From Gavia stellata (lineage: Eukaryota > Chordata > Aves > Gaviiformes > Gaviidae): DNA of 64,000 bases. The notes below the pieces were generated by a model. It was not told the origin of the DNA. It was given only the letters and a program-made list of their open reading frames with translations, and searched no databases. The translations under genes were made by a program, and so were the position numbers. Of the stretch, positions 49,188 to 63,861 are shown in pieces (position 1 is the first letter of the stretch; every line of letters begins with the position of its first letter). The stretch covers positions 1,608,001-1,672,000 of the forward strand of contig NC_082617.1 in assembly GCF_030936135.1 (NCBI RefSeq), written 5' to 3'.

Positions 49188-49332
49188 CTGCTGGCACACC
49201 CAGACCCATGCACCCAGCAGCACCCAGACTGTGTGCCCAGGTAGGATCGCTCCAGCTGGCTTGCCAGTCCTTGCTGTGGCTCTGGGCTCCTCCACTGCCA
49301 GCAGCAAACACAGCTTGGACTTGCCTTTTATA
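49188..49332 (-). promoter_or_regulatory. TATA promoter and non-coding first exon of the third ENTPD gene
   Basis: On the minus strand a TATAAAAGG box lies at 49332-49324. About 30 bp downstream a transcript would start near 49300 and run to a consensus donor (GCCAGCAG|GTGAGC) with the exon ending at 49188. The matching acceptor is at about 48799, just before the ATG at 48785, leaving a 390-bp intron. This TATA-type start contrasts with the CpG-island promoters elsewhere in the window. Confidence 0.6.
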
Positions 49333-49796
49333 TCCTTTGGAAGCAGATACTGCTTGAAAATCTTTTCCCCATTATTTCATCTCAGAACTCATTAGCCTTA
49401 GTCAAAACTCTTGACTATCAGTTCTCTTGTTTGTCTTACAGGTGTATTTATGGCTCTGTTCTTCCGACAGGTTATCTTCAGCCAGCTAGTTCCTCCTTCT
49501 CATTTGAATAAAATAACACAAAGGAGCCCTGCAGCAATTAGCATACACCTCTCCTTTTAACCCTTGTCCCCCTGCTTCTTTGTGCTTTTACACACATACT
49601 GACACATTTCTATTCTCTCTTTGCTCTCACCAGTCTTAGTATTTCCATTACAAGTCTCTACAAGGTTTATAAGAGGTAAGAGTGATATTTCCAGTATCCA
49701 GTGCCCTGAAATCACACACAGAGTGGCAGGTGCCTTAGTAATAACTTTTATTACAATGAGAAGGAAAATCACATCAGAGGAGGAGGATGACCATGC

Positions 49797-49831
49797 TGGG
49801 GGGGGGGGGGGGGGGGAGGGGGGCGGGGGGA
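49797..49831. repeat. G-rich homopolymer run
   Basis: About 17 consecutive G, then interrupted G blocks. Such runs are often miscalled in assemblies and may form G-quadruplex structures. Confidence 0.9.
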
Positions 49832-52800
49832 TGTCTCATCAACACTTGCTGAGCTTTGCCAGGGAAGACAGGAGAGGCCAAGAGACAGGGGAGACATCGT
49901 CATGGCCCAGCTGGGACTGTGGTCACCCCTTCCCCGTGTGTGACCCAGCTTCAAGCCGCTCGTGGGCTGGGGGGTCCCTGCAGACACAGGGATGCCGAGG
50001 AGAGCCAGGGGAGTGGGGAGGACTCAGGTCCTCATGGCTCCCAGCTCCACCAGCAGCCTCCCATCCCTCCGGCCACGCGTTCAAGGCTCAGCAGCGCAGG
50101 CAGGGTGTCACAGCCCAGCCGCAGAGCCCTGGCACCCCTGCCCTGGGACGGGGAGGGCTGGTGAACACGAGGACCTGCTCTCTCTCTGGGGGATACAGAG
50201 AAGCTGCTTCCTGCTGATTCAGCTCCCTGATAAGACGCTGCCAGGGCTATCGCAAGAGCGATCTTGATGGAAAGATTCCGTTCCCAGCTGCCTTATCTCA
50301 GCTGAGTCAACCACAGCATGCCAGAAGGGAAATGCACGCTGGGCAGCCCTCATTGCATGCGACCTTCCCAGAGCACCTTTCCCTGCGGCTGGAGGGACAG
50401 TGGTTTCAGAGGTCCCACTGTGTGCACTGAAAGTACCACCCTGTGAAATCGGGGGTGCAGCAGTCCTCGGGTGCTCTGCGTCTCAGGTCGCATCTGCCTG
50501 CAGCTTGCACCAAGCTGGGTGCCTGTGCTGTACCCTGCTGCTGACTGGCCGGAGCTCAGACCTCCAGGCCAGTCCCTCTTCCCATGGCCATCTCCTTTGC
50601 AGTGATTCATGTGCTGGTGGGGTGGATGCCTGGAGCCCAGAAGGTGCCACCACTCCTGCATTCCCACCTCCACACAACACATAACCTTTGGACTCATATG
50701 GTTTCACTGGAAGCAGGTGAATGAGTGTCTGCTACCTTCCCAGGTCTGGAAATCCCCCTCTGATTGCACAGCGGCTGGGCCAGGGCTGTCCTGAGCGAGG
50801 GGGACACATCCCCACGCAGGACAGGGAGGGACTGACCAGCCCCGGTCCCTCCTGGACACGTGGCACTGTGCGGTGCCTGTTTGCATGCAGACCCGACCAA
50901 CCCTCCGGCTTCTGCCTCCAAACCCGGTCTGAGCAACTCTTCAGTTTACTTTTCCTGATCTTTCTGTAGTAAAGAAATAGCTCTAGAGGTTATGTGATGA
51001 TATCTTAATTGCCCCTCACGCCAGAAGAACTGGTAATGATTTCCCAGCTGGGAGGGAGCTGGGATTTCCCTCGGCTTGCGGTGACCCCACCCATTCATCC
51101 CAGGCAGCGGGACCGCCTGAGCTGCTGTTTCTGTCTCCGTTCCCAGCAATTTGGGCCTCTTTGCCAGGCTCAGCCCTTCGGCAAACCTGCTGCCACCAGC
51201 CTGGGGCAAGCCCATCGGGCAACGGCCCTGGTCCACGTGAGCACAAGGGCAGCGACGGACAGACCTTGCTGGGACTAAGCTGACACAGCAGCGACTGGCC
51301 ATGGTGCGTGGCAGGGTCTCCTGGGCTGCCGAGAGAAGGGATGGACGGACGGGAGTGCCCCAGGTCTACATCCAGCCTGGAGCTTGTCCCAGTAGGGAAC
51401 TGGGGTGCAGCTGGGGCCACACGCCAAATGCAAGGTTTGCAATGCTTCCAGGTCCACCACCGCAGCTTCTGAGAGCAGTGGACCCCTCATGAAGGTGGTG
51501 AGCAGGACAATGCACTCAGGCTGGCGGGGACAGGTGCCATCACAGGGACACATGGCCCCACGGTCCCACCCATGGCTTGTGGCCCTACCTCAGAGATCCT
51601 GTCCCTCAAGGAGCTGTGTTCAATCCAAGGGGGCCTTGGAGCAGCACCGGTGCTCTGGATCTGCAGAAGCCCTCAGCCACCCATCTTCCACGGACCTTAA
51701 CCTAGAAAGGACGGCAGGACCAGACTCAGCCCTGCCCCTGAGATGGGCCCAGCCCCAGAGGGTTGGAGTTTGGGGCCAAGCTGGTGAGAGAGCCGTGTGG
51801 ACACCACTGAGCAGAGCACGGGCAACCGCACCCAGCAGTGCTTTGCTTGCCGTGAGTGCAGTGTTCATGGTGCACTAGTTCCTTTTAATGTGGGCAGATG
51901 TGTCCATTCCCTGCACAGCAGTTGTACACCTCGCAGCCATGAGTGGGGCCAGGTGACATCCCCAGTTCGCCGGAGCCCTTCATCCACCTCCTGGGGTCCT
52001 GAGTGTCCACTGTCCTCTTGGGAGGAAATGTGGATGTGCAAAAGCAGGAGAACCAGTTTCACCAGCACTTTCCTTGAGCAAACAGCCTGTCTGGGTGCCA
52101 AAGGCTGGGCAGGGCTCGGGGCTGAGCTGCGGGATGGGGCTGTGCCCACTCAGAGGGCATGTGGCACTGCTGGGTCTGGGCGGATGGCTCAAGGAAACTC
52201 TAGTTTCAAGGGAGCTCCTCCATCTGCCGTAGCTCTTCCCCTCCCTGAAACCCAGCGGGAGCTGCGGGCCTCCAAGCTGCCCCAGCCGAAGGGGACCAGG
52301 AATCCCCATTCTCCCAGCACCCTCTTTCCTGGGGCCCCTCTGCCATCCTACAGACCTCCATGGGCTTGGCTGGCGGACAAAGGTGGATACAGGGGTGGGA
52401 GCCAGGACAGAGGCTTTGCTGGGAGAGGTAATATTATTTAGAAATATTTTAGTTAAAAAAACTGATAGAAGGTAATACTTCTTCAGTTTACACTACGTAT
52501 TCCTGAGCCAAGTCACAGGTAATGGCTTAATAATAATGTTGACAAAATCCTTCCTGCAAAAACTTTAGGGCAACAGAAAGCTAGGGCTGGGAGGAGGCAT
52601 GGCAAGCTGGGGGGGAAGGCAGAGCCCGTGAGCCCCACGGGACCAGGCTCGCTGGAGACCGTCTTCCCAAACCTGCATCATGTCCCCAGCACACAGCATT
52701 GCACACAGCCCCTATTGCACCTGCACCTGCTCCCTTCATGGGCTCCACAGAGGCCCCTTGATTAGCTAGTTAGATAATTACCTTAGCTTTTACCTCCTCC

Positions 52801-55463
52801 TGCTGAACCAGCTGAGGACTGGCCCCTTCTCCTTCCACCTTTGCCCTCCAGGAGGGAGAAGGCTGCTTCTCCTCATGCCCACGCCTGCCCCATGTGCAGT
52901 GCCCTGTACCCTCTCCCAGGCGATGCTGCCCTGGCTGGGCTCTGGCAAGGTGACAACACCCCATCTCCGTGCCCTATACAGTTCAGCCCTCAATTTTCTT
53001 TGGGTAATCCCACCCAAAGGGGTGTCTGTTTGCTACAACGCAGGCTGGGTCTCAGGGTGATGCGGTGCCCAAGCGTGGAGCATTGCAGGACCTGGAAGGG
53101 CCATGGGGTCCCTGGCCCACAGGAGCACCCACTCTCACGTGGCTCCCCTCAGGTCCTCAGTGCTGATGAGCCCCAGCCCTGTTTGCCTTTAGGCATGTGC
53201 TCTGGTGACAGCTAAATGTGCTATTTGCTCATAACTGAAAAAGTAACCTAAACGTCTCATTCTTCTAACTGCAGGTGGACAAATCTGCTATGATGCAGCA
53301 TGGCTAGAGTACACCCCCCCCCATTTGACCTGATTTTGACATACGTTTCTTCGTCTGTGGCCCTCGAAATGACTTTTTAAGATCCAGAAGCAAACTGCCA
53401 GGCTGGTGCAGAGACTCTGCGGGGTTTGAGCCCAGCCGTTACCACCAGTCACTGAGATGACTGGTGTTTGTGAAATGAGATCACTTCCATTGCTAACAAC
53501 TTCTCCGGGCCTTCTGAAAGGAAAACACCTTGACTCAGGGTCAAAAGAGAGTCTCTTGTTTCCCCGCTGTTTAATTTCTGCACCATGAGGTCACCCCAGT
53601 TCTGGCCGTGGGAGGTGCAGGCAGTGGCTCTTTGCAGGTCCCATGACTCCAGTTGAGCTGCACCACGCACTCCTGCCTCCCCTTCCCCTTCCAGACGCAC
53701 CCCGGGTCTTGCTGCGACTTGTCCCCGCAGGGACCCGCTCCAGCCCTCCCTTCCAGTCCGATTCCAGCAAGACTGGTGGAATCGGGGCCATTTAAAGCTG
53801 CCTTTGGCATGCCCACGCCTGGGGTTCCCAGCTGGCAAATACCACACCAGACCTTTTCTCCTCCCTACTGTCTTTCCCAGTGTGTATCATTATTAAACAT
53901 GCCCCAGTTGCCCTGACTGTGACTGTCTTGGTGCCACCTCTCAGCTGTGGGTGCTCTGAGTCAGGGACATATGCCTGGAGCCAGCGCCTGTGCTGGCCAC
54001 GGACACCCCGGTCTGCTCCCCTGCCCTGTGCACAGCTACAACATAGTGGGTGTTGGCCCCGGGGGCAGCTCCATCTCCCACGGCACTCAGATGGGGCTTA
54101 GTGCAACACCTGCATCCTCATGAGATCCATGAGATTAATGATATCAATAAAAATACCAGTATTTTGATACTGACAGTGGAGCTGGCTGAGCTCCGCAGGG
54201 AAGGATGCCTGGGGAATGGGCACCAGCTCCCTGCTAGGAGGGGATATGCTGTGATGGGCTCCGTATGTGCTGGCATGAAGGGACGTGGCAGAGGGATGCT
54301 CTAGGAGGTGGAGGCTTTTAGTTGCTCGCTCACCAGCTGTGTTGCCTGGGGGTGAGAGTACCAAGGTGGAAGGCGAGGTCAGGGTGTCTTGGATCTGGCT
54401 CACAAGAGCCCCAGGCATGGGGTCTCCTCTGGCCCTGGGCACCCTGAAGGTTTTTTCTTCCTGAGATCAGGGAGCACAGGGAAACGAGGATGAAGCACCC
54501 TTAGGGCAGGATTTTCCCTTTCACTAGTGTCACAGAGAGCACTTGGGGACAGCATGGGAGGGAGACTGAGGCAAGCAGCTCTGGAGATGCTTGATTGCCT
54601 CCAGTGCAATCAAGAGAGCCATAAGGAAACAAGGCAGAAGGTGAAAGGGTGACGTGATGGAGGTGTCCCTCAGCAAATGCTGGAGGATATTTGCAGGAGA
54701 CCAGGAAACCCTTTGGCTATGGGAGGTCTCCCTTGAGCTGCCAAACTGGTTTGGACAAGGGCAGCTAGCACCACGATGGAGCCAGCTCCCCCTGCCACAG
54801 TGGTGGGTGAGCTGTGGACAGCCAGACACCCCGTATCCCCTTGCCCCTTGCTAGGTCATCTCATGTCACTGAGCAGTGGCAACACCTCTCTCTCCCCAAA
54901 GTCTCAGCAAAGCTTCTGAGAAGCTGCTCCAGGGAGGCCACCGTTGCTGCAGCCTCCCTTCCTTCAGCCTTTCCTCCTCCTTGTGCCCCCCCCCCCATCC
55001 TGGCTGCTCCCCTCTGGGCTTTCAGCACTTGCTCCACACTTCTCATCACATCTTTTTGAGAGTGGTGACTCAAAATGGACCTCTGCTTTCAACCGCAGCC
55101 TTGCCAACTCTCTAAATTATTCTGTAAAAGTTACAGATGAAGTCCTGGGAACACCAGCCCTGAAAACGGGGGCTGCAGCAGCTCAGGGCACCCATGTCAG
55201 GACAGAGACTCGTGTGCTCCTAAGGTGACATTTGCTTGTGCACATGTTGGCCATTAGCCAGGGACACCTCAAAGCCACCTCTGTATCCCACCTACCCAGC
55301 AGTTGGCCAGGCCGCTCTGTGACCCTTCCTAAGCATGATACCTTGTGCTTGCCCTCTCTCTCATCTCTAGAGTGGGTCACCCATAAGAGAAGGGTGTCAG
55401 ACCAGGCGAGCATGGTTTCTAGACAAATCTAGATGAAACAGTTCTTATCTCTTTATTTTCTAG

Positions 55464-55541
55464 GTGCTCTCCAATAACTTTATGACTGCTTGTCCCAATG
55501 TTCCCAGCTAAGGGCTGCAGTTCGCCATTGCTGACACACAG
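55464..55541 (+). ncRNA. Candidate exon of a plus-strand non-coding transcript
   Basis: A strong acceptor (TTTATTTTCTAG) and a strong donor (ACACAG|GTAAGA) bound a 78-nt segment with stop codons in all three frames. This suggests a 5'UTR or long non-coding RNA exon. No partner exon could be assigned with confidence. Confidence 0.25.
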
Positions 55542-57729
55542 GTAAGACACATCTCTGACACAAAAGCTTATAAAAAAAAAAACCCACCAAAACAAAGCTA
55601 AATTGTGAGGATTCAGGAAGAGCTGGAAAGCTGGACCACAGGCAGGTCCCCAGCTTCGAGGGGAGCACATGTGGAGACAGCCCCAGGCAGGGGTGTCCCA
55701 CAGCTCCTCTCCTGACAGGCAGGGCTAAGCGGCTGCTCCTGGCAGGGCTGCCAGGCTTCTTGTGTTTTCCCAGCAGGACTGACCTGGCACAGGCAGCCAA
55801 GCCTCTTCTCTTGGTGAAGGAAATCAGCCTGTGTGCGATACAACCAGACAGTTCCCACATCCCAGACCGTGATTCTGTGTCGGCACTCACCTCATGAAGC
55901 CCTTGTACTGCCAGTGGAGGAAGTCACCAGAGGACCTGCTCTGCTGCAAACATTGCTTTTGCCGCCCCAAACCACCAGCCAGGCTCTCCCTGGATACAGG
56001 GAGGCACCAGCTTCGGTAGCCAGGTGGGGTTAGGTTAGGGTTCCCATTGCTGTTTGGGAGTGCTAAATAAAAAAGCAAGAAGAGCAGCAAGGGACTGGGA
56101 GCACTGGGTGGCAGGAGGACCATGCCAGCAATGGACGGGGTTAAGGTGGTGAGGGTGGTGGTCTGGACGGCGCTGGGGGCAGAGGAGGAACTGTGGAGAC
56201 TTCTCCCTTCAAGGCACAAACATGCTGCTTGTACAGCCCTGTTGAGGGGTGCCGGGATGCTGCTGAGCCGCACTAGAGCAGCCTGCAACAGCTGGCTTCC
56301 AGCTCAGCCCTGCGTTCAGTCTCACCCGCCGCCCAGGCTGAAGCCAGCTCTTCCCCCCGCCACCCCCAGCATGGCTGATGCAGCAGGAGGACAGCCGCAC
56401 GGAGCACGGACCCCAGCTGCAGAGGTGTTTAGGGGTCTTGCACCCCAAAGTACTTTGTAAGTCTTTGGCGTGATCCAAGTGTTAAAGCCAGCACAGAGGA
56501 GGCTCTTGGGCAGCGGTGATTTGAAATGTGTTTCAGCCAATTTAACGATAAAAATCTTACTTTCACTTGCATGAATCAGGCCATTTCCTAAAAGACATGC
56601 CTGGGTGAGAGCTGGCTGTGGAGTTAGTGTTTTGGCTGTGAATGCTTTCAGGATGTGAAAGTTATCAAAGATGCAAGAAAAACCAAGGCGTGGACAGCTT
56701 TGGCCCCTGGCGTGGCTGGAGACCTGCCTGCAGCCAGCGGCTTCCCAATAATCACTGCGTCTCAGCTCCACCCCAAGGAAGGCTGTAGAAGCCAATACAG
56801 CTAACACGAGACAAATTCAGAGGTCATTAAAGTCAGCCACTATCCAGGATGTCATGTAATTCCCCATCCTGACACCTATGTGTTGTCTCTACATCTTCCA
56901 CAAATGATAAACCAAAATGATACTTTCCAATCTTGGTGCCTTGCTCTTGACTCTACAACCCTCTGAAAGATGCTCCACCATCCCTGATTTCCTTCCATGC
57001 TCCTAAAGGAGACAGCTGGGAATGGATGGTCCCGGGGACCTCCATCTCCACCTGCCTCTTGACGTGGGCAGCACCTGGGGACCGTGTGACCTCCTCAGTG
57101 CGGTGGTGGCTTTAGCGTCCCGATGCAGTGGATGGCTCTCGGTCAGGAGCTGGGAGCTCCTTCGCTGGGATGACCTTGGGGTCATGGTTCAAGCAGTGTC
57201 CTGCCTTGCCCAGGGCTTGTGGGAACAGAAGCCACTGTATGAGGTCAAGGCTGTGAGAAGAGCAGCCATCCATCCACGGGGGTGGCTGAGAGGAGGATGG
57301 TGTGGGAGAACAAGATAAGGACGTGGGTGGGGGGTGCTGTCTGTCCAGCACAGACAAGCTGGTGCTGGGAGACGTGAAGCTACCGGAATGGGTGGCACAG
57401 TTGGTGCCACGGCTTTGCGGCTGAGCCCTGGGACCTGGAGGTGGGCTATGCCTCCAGAGCGGTCCTGTCATGTGGAGATAGCTGGAACTGCCCCAAAAGT
57501 AAAGCCAAGTCCTGTCAGCCCTAACTGGGAGCAGCTGCTAACCACCCACAAGTCTGCGTGGAAGGGTCAGGGGAGCAGGGAACAGTGACGAGCAGTTGGT
57601 CAGCCTGTTCCTGCCTCAAATTCTCATACTGGGACTAAAAACCAGCTAAACTGGGTAAGATGCCTCCAAATACCTCTCGAGGCAGATGCCAGCCACAGTC
57701 CAGCCCTCATGCCCCTGCGGTAGCTCAGG

Positions 57730-58150
57730 TCATGCTGAACCCTTGTCCTCCTCATGCATGAAGCCCAGCTGAGCTGTCCCAGGCTGGGCTCTGCTCTGGA
57801 GATGCCATATGGACATGATGGCACCAGCTTCATCTCCCTCCAGCATAGCCATCCCCAAATTTAGAAGTCTCTCTAAGACCTGCTCCTGTCCCAGCAGGAG
57901 CTGGGACATATGGGGCAGGGTGACAGCTGGGGCTGGTACTGTCCCTGTGTCAGGGTGACGCTGGTTTGGCACCCAGGCTGGGCTGTGTGGAGGCTCCTTC
58001 CCCACTGGCCCCGGGCATTCAGAGGGGCACGGAGCTGGCGCACCCACCGGGGTCCACAGCACCACCATAGGGAAGCTGCGCTGCTCCTCCAGCGTGTCCG
58101 CAGGGCCAAACCTCCGGGCTGGGAGTGAGGGGTACTCCCCTAACGCATGC
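57730..58150 (-). CDS. Unidentified minus-strand open frame, possible coding exon
   Basis: The frame is open for about 140 codons to a stop and contains peptides that look non-random, such as GEYPSLPARRFGPADTLEEQ and LLLGQEQVLERLLNLGMAML, the latter helix-like. A consensus donor (GCAG|GTGAGT) lies about 60 bp upstream at 58210, after another open segment (LFYMLEYALVKIKISPLSLS). The gap is too short for a comfortable intron, so the two may not belong together. I do not recognise a family. Similar chance frames are common in this GC-rich region. Confidence 0.2.
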
Positions 58151-61089
58151 TTTTAGCCGAGGAGCTGCAGCTGGGTTTGGGAAAGGCCCAGCTAGCAGCG
58201 ATATCCAACTCACCTGCCGCAGCAACAAAGATAAACTCAGAGGTGAGATTTTTATCTTCACCAGAGCATACTCCAGCATGTAAAAGAGTCTGTTGGCCCA
58301 AGACTTGAGGAGCCTCCCTCCCCATGCCAGGGAGCGCCAGGGACCCCATGGCTCGCACCGGGCAGGGGACGGGTGTCAGGGGCTGTCCTCTCAAGCCGGC
58401 AGAGGGTCCAGCAGGATTTCACCAAGGGGGATGCTCCCAGAAGGAGTTTTGCGTGGCCACATCGCCCTGGCCACAGGCTGGTGTGCCAGAACTGCACACT
58501 AGTGGGGTGCGAGGGCAAATGCCCCAGGAAGTTTTGTTGCAGGACTTGGTGGCCCTGGGCACAGCGGGTGACTCCTTTGCATGAGGAGTGAGTCCTGGGA
58601 AGGGATACGGCTGGTCCTGGCTGCCAGGCAAGCCCCACCACCCCCAGCTATGCAGGCAGCCACCGCATCCCCATCAGGGCAGCGCCCCAAGTGCCACCAT
58701 TCAGCAATGTGCCACCCCTGTGTCCCCAAACGCACCTGGGAGCTTGCCTTACCTTGGAGGAGCAGAGCTGGGAAATGCTGGTTGCTTGCTCTTCCCCAAG
58801 GCAGCTGCAAAATGCTGGAAAAGCCACTTGCAGGCGAGCTCAACACCACACGAGTGGATGTGGCATTGTTCCCCCGCGTCAAGCACCACGCCCTGGTGAC
58901 ATGGCTGTTTGCTATTTTGGGGCTGATGGTCCCGGGCAAGCCCCATTGGGGCTCATCAGCAGGAAACAGCCCCGTTCCTCTGCAAAGCGTTGCAGCGAGG
59001 CTGAAGGATGTGTTCATTTGTTTGATCTTTTTTTTTTTTTTTGGTTTGCTCCTTCTTTGGTTTAATTAGCCAGGCGGTTGGGGAGCTGCGGGAGAGTCCA
59101 AAGGCACTGATCAGTCCCCAGGGCAACTCAGTGAGTGTCCCCTCCTGACTCAGAGGCTTTGCTGCTCTTCCTGCTCCTCTCCTTCTTCCCTGACTGCGTC
59201 CCCCACCCTCTGCAGCTCCAGTTCTTCATGCCTGTCAGCAGACACTGGCTGTCCAGCCACACCGCCCCAGCCTTGCTCTCACCCCTATTGCCCCTCACCC
59301 CAGCCCTCACCCTCCTCGGACCCACACCAGTGACTCTGTGGCTGCTGGTGACGCAATATCTGCAGCTGCACGTAATGCAACATCCATGGGCTGCGCACTC
59401 GGAGCAACCGAGTGCGTTGTGGGCACAACCGCGGCACAGGGACACCGAGAGCGAGGATGAACTCACACTGGTGTGAGGTGGAAGTGGACAAGGAGCAGCT
59501 GGACGCCATCCTCCCAGATGACGTGTCCTTGGTTGGCCATAGCTTGGCCCGTGTGAGCCAACGGCTGGCTCCAAGCGGACAGACCAGAGGAACATCTGGG
59601 GATGTTACGGCTGCACCTTGGTGACACTGAGCCCTGGAAAACCACATCACAAGGTGAAGCAGAGGAGCTCCTGTAAGGCAGGTCCCAGTGCTCGGGGCCC
59701 AGCACCACCTAAGAGTGTGCAAGGATTGAGCAAAATGGGTGGTGCCATCCCGTACTTCCAGCACTGGACCCTAGCACCAGCCCAGGATGGGCCATCTAGT
59801 CACTGGGGACACCGAGCCAGGGCTGGAGCCAGGTGCCACCTGAACAGAGGCTGGTGGGGAGCAGGTCACACTGCGCATCAGGGGCTAAGCCCCAGTATGG
59901 CTGTCTGGGCTAAATCCGTGTCACCTTATGGATCCTGCCGAACCAGGCTGCTGGTTCCCCCAGCGTCGTTCCGTGACAGCCAGGATGAGCCGGCAGCAGC
60001 ATCAAGAGACAACCATCGCCAGCTGCGGGAAACCTCCCCGCAGTGCCCATCTGCTTGTTAGGGACAGAAGGAGCAGCTGCTTGTTTCATTGCCATCAGAG
60101 CATCTCACAGGGGAGATCAGCCCCACAAACACATTCCTGGTGCTCCTCAGGCCTCTGCTAAGCAACTCTGACCTGGAGAGCCGATTATACAGCAGTTCTG
60201 CATCTCAAGGTCCTACCTGAATGCAACAGATCCTGAGAGCAGCAAAGGAGACAGGGTGGTACCAGGAGGAGCTGGGTAGATGGGGCAAAGACAGAGATGG
60301 GCCAGGGAGCAGCTGAGGTTGGAGGGGAAGCCCCAGCTACCAAGAGATGTTTTGTCAGAGTCAACATCAACAAAGGTCTGTAAAACTCGGTAACAGGAGA
60401 CCAGTCCTCTGGGCCTGGGCTCCAAAGCAACATTCGATGTCTCACAGAAGTGAGGGGCAGTTCCACCATTCTCAACACCCTCATGGTGGCAGCCAAACAC
60501 AAGTGATGCCAAGGTGTCTTTGGTGCTGGGAGTTCCCTGTGACAGTGACATTTAACACGCTGATCCAAGGACTACTGAACTACTCATGCTTGCTGGGGGT
60601 CTGGGGACAGTGTTTCACGCCAAAGCTGGGGTTCAGTGACACCCGACCCCCCCTTCACAACCAGCAGCAGCCGTGCACACTCCTGTCCCCATGCCTAGCT
60701 GTCCCAACACCCCTACTTCGATATTTAGGGAACAGATCTGAAATACAAAAACCCAACGCATTTCTATTCGAAAATACACACATCGGTTCTCTCTGGCTCA
60801 GAGCGCAGCCCCATAAAACCCTGCCAGTGCACTGAAGGAGTGAAGTGCTCAGAGAAGTAAGAGGACAGATGGAAAGAGATTAGCTTTGCTGCTGAAGCCA
60901 GGGTGTTGTTACAAGCGTGGCCTCAGGCAGGGCAGGGCAGGCGAGACAGCAGCTGTAGTGCTTCAGGCTGGTAGCGGTCTGGGGTGTATGAGGATATCTA
61001 CAGCAACCAACCAACCTCCAGATAATTCCCATTCTCCAGGCAGTTTTAAGTACAAATGCTTTCCAGGGAAAAAGAATTATATAAATAAA

Positions 61090-61441
61090 ACTAATCCTTC
61101 CATGCATTTTTATTTTAAAATAAAATAACCAGCATATCAAACAGTGCCTGCAGGTCCGGATACTTTAAGACTAACACTAACAGCTGAGTGAACTGAAAAA
61201 ACGATGCGGCACGAAAGGATCTTTTGAAGAAATATGATGCTATACAACACAGCAGCGTGCTTAATTACAGACCCTTCCTCTCATAGCACCGGACCTGTGT
61301 AACCTTCTGCCTACCACTCTGTACAGAAATAAAGAAGGGGAAAAGCCCGATGACCGTCGCTACGAGTCCAGACCTCCCCCGTGAGCCAGGCACATCCCCG
61401 GCCGGGGTGAGGGCAGCGATCCGGAGCCCGCTCCCTCGCCG
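61090..61441 (-). other. TMEM203 3'UTR with poly(A) signal
   Basis: After the TMEM203 stop, an AT-rich stretch carries AATAAA on the minus strand at 61114-61109, giving a 3'UTR of about 350 nt. Confidence 0.55.
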
Positions 61442-61852
61442 TCAGTTCACCCGGCAGGCTCGGATCATGAGCAGCTGGAGGAGGATGAAGACAGGCGACA
61501 TGATGAGCCCGTACCAGAGCTCCCGGGTGTGCTCCACCAGCTTCTGGCACAGCAGCATCTCGAAGACGAACTTGAGGCTGAGGATGGTGAGGATCCAGAA
61601 GAGCCGCAGCACGGCCAGGCGCTTCTCACCGTCCTGGAAGAGCCGCACCGAGACGATGGTGGTGAAGTAGGTGCTGAGGCCGTCGGCGGCGAAGAAGGGG
61701 ACGAAGACGACCCACCAGGAGAGCGCCGAGGCCTCGCCGTCCACCTTCAGGACGAGGAGCACCGAGAAGGCCAGCAGGGCCAGGCCATGCAGGAAGATCT
61801 CGAAGGTGGCAAAGCCCAACCACTGCACCAACTCCCGCAGGGAGAACAGCAT
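61442..61852 (-). CDS. TMEM203: TMEM203, transmembrane protein 203 (single exon, 136 aa)
   Basis: This is an intronless gene for a small ER multipass membrane protein linked in mammals to ER calcium regulation and to STING signalling. It starts MLFSLRELVQWLGFATFEIF and ends LLMIRACRVN. The 136-aa length equals that of the human protein. Four hydrophobic segments are visible, at about residues 15-36, 45-70, 80-100 and 112-131. The open frame continues upstream of this ATG, but the upstream sequence is GC-rich and proline-rich, and the chosen ATG matches the conserved start. It is head-to-head with NDOR1, the same arrangement as in human, with a shared CpG island between them. Confidence 0.95.
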   Translation of the reverse strand: MLFSLRELVQWLGFATFEIFLHGLALLAFSVLLVLKVDGEASALSWWVVFVPFFAADGLSTYFTTIVSVRLFQDGEKRLAVLRLFWILTILSLKFVFEMLLCQKLVEHTRELWYGLIMSPVFILLQLLMIRACRVN

Positions 61853-62039
61853 CGTCCCGACGACCGCGGGGACATGGGCGCTGCCTGGGGCGGGGGGGGG
61901 GGGGGGGGACGACACCCCCGACCCCGGCGCCTCAGCCGCGCCCGGCCAGGCCTCGGCAGGGCCCCTCGGCGGCGCAGACTGATGACGTAGGGAGGGTGTC
62001 GCCAGCTGGTGACGTAAGCGGAAGCGGCGGGGCGGGGAC

Positions 62040-63861
<1,822 letters not shown>

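Larger units (their letters stand above)
49340..61080. other. 12 kb with no recognised gene; scattered splice-like signals
   Basis: I recognise no protein here. Items seen: a minus-strand AATAAA at 49752-49747 that could end an unknown transcript; a G-run at 49797-49831; a plus-strand stop-containing exon with good splice sites at 55464-55541; a minus-strand 53-nt candidate exon at 55943-55891 (acceptor TTTGCAG, donor ATGAG|GTGAGT, peptide SSGDFLHWQYKGFM); a minus-strand donor CGGCAG|GTGAGT at about 58210; a minus-strand open frame at 58150-57730; and a minus-strand open stretch at about 60530-60216 ending CAG|GTAGGA. One or more uncharacterised minus-strand genes are possible. GC-rich sequence here gives many chance open frames on all strands, so none is asserted. 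In human, TPRN is next to TMEM203, but I find no taperin-like sequence. Confidence 0.4.

Noticed and set aside
59135-59624. Plus-strand frames ending RDTESEDELTLV and containing EVEVDKEQLDAILPDDVSLV
   Set aside because: The peptides look plausible, but the minus strand is equally open here (with a GTGAGT donor at about 59473), and no family or complete exon structure could be recognised.
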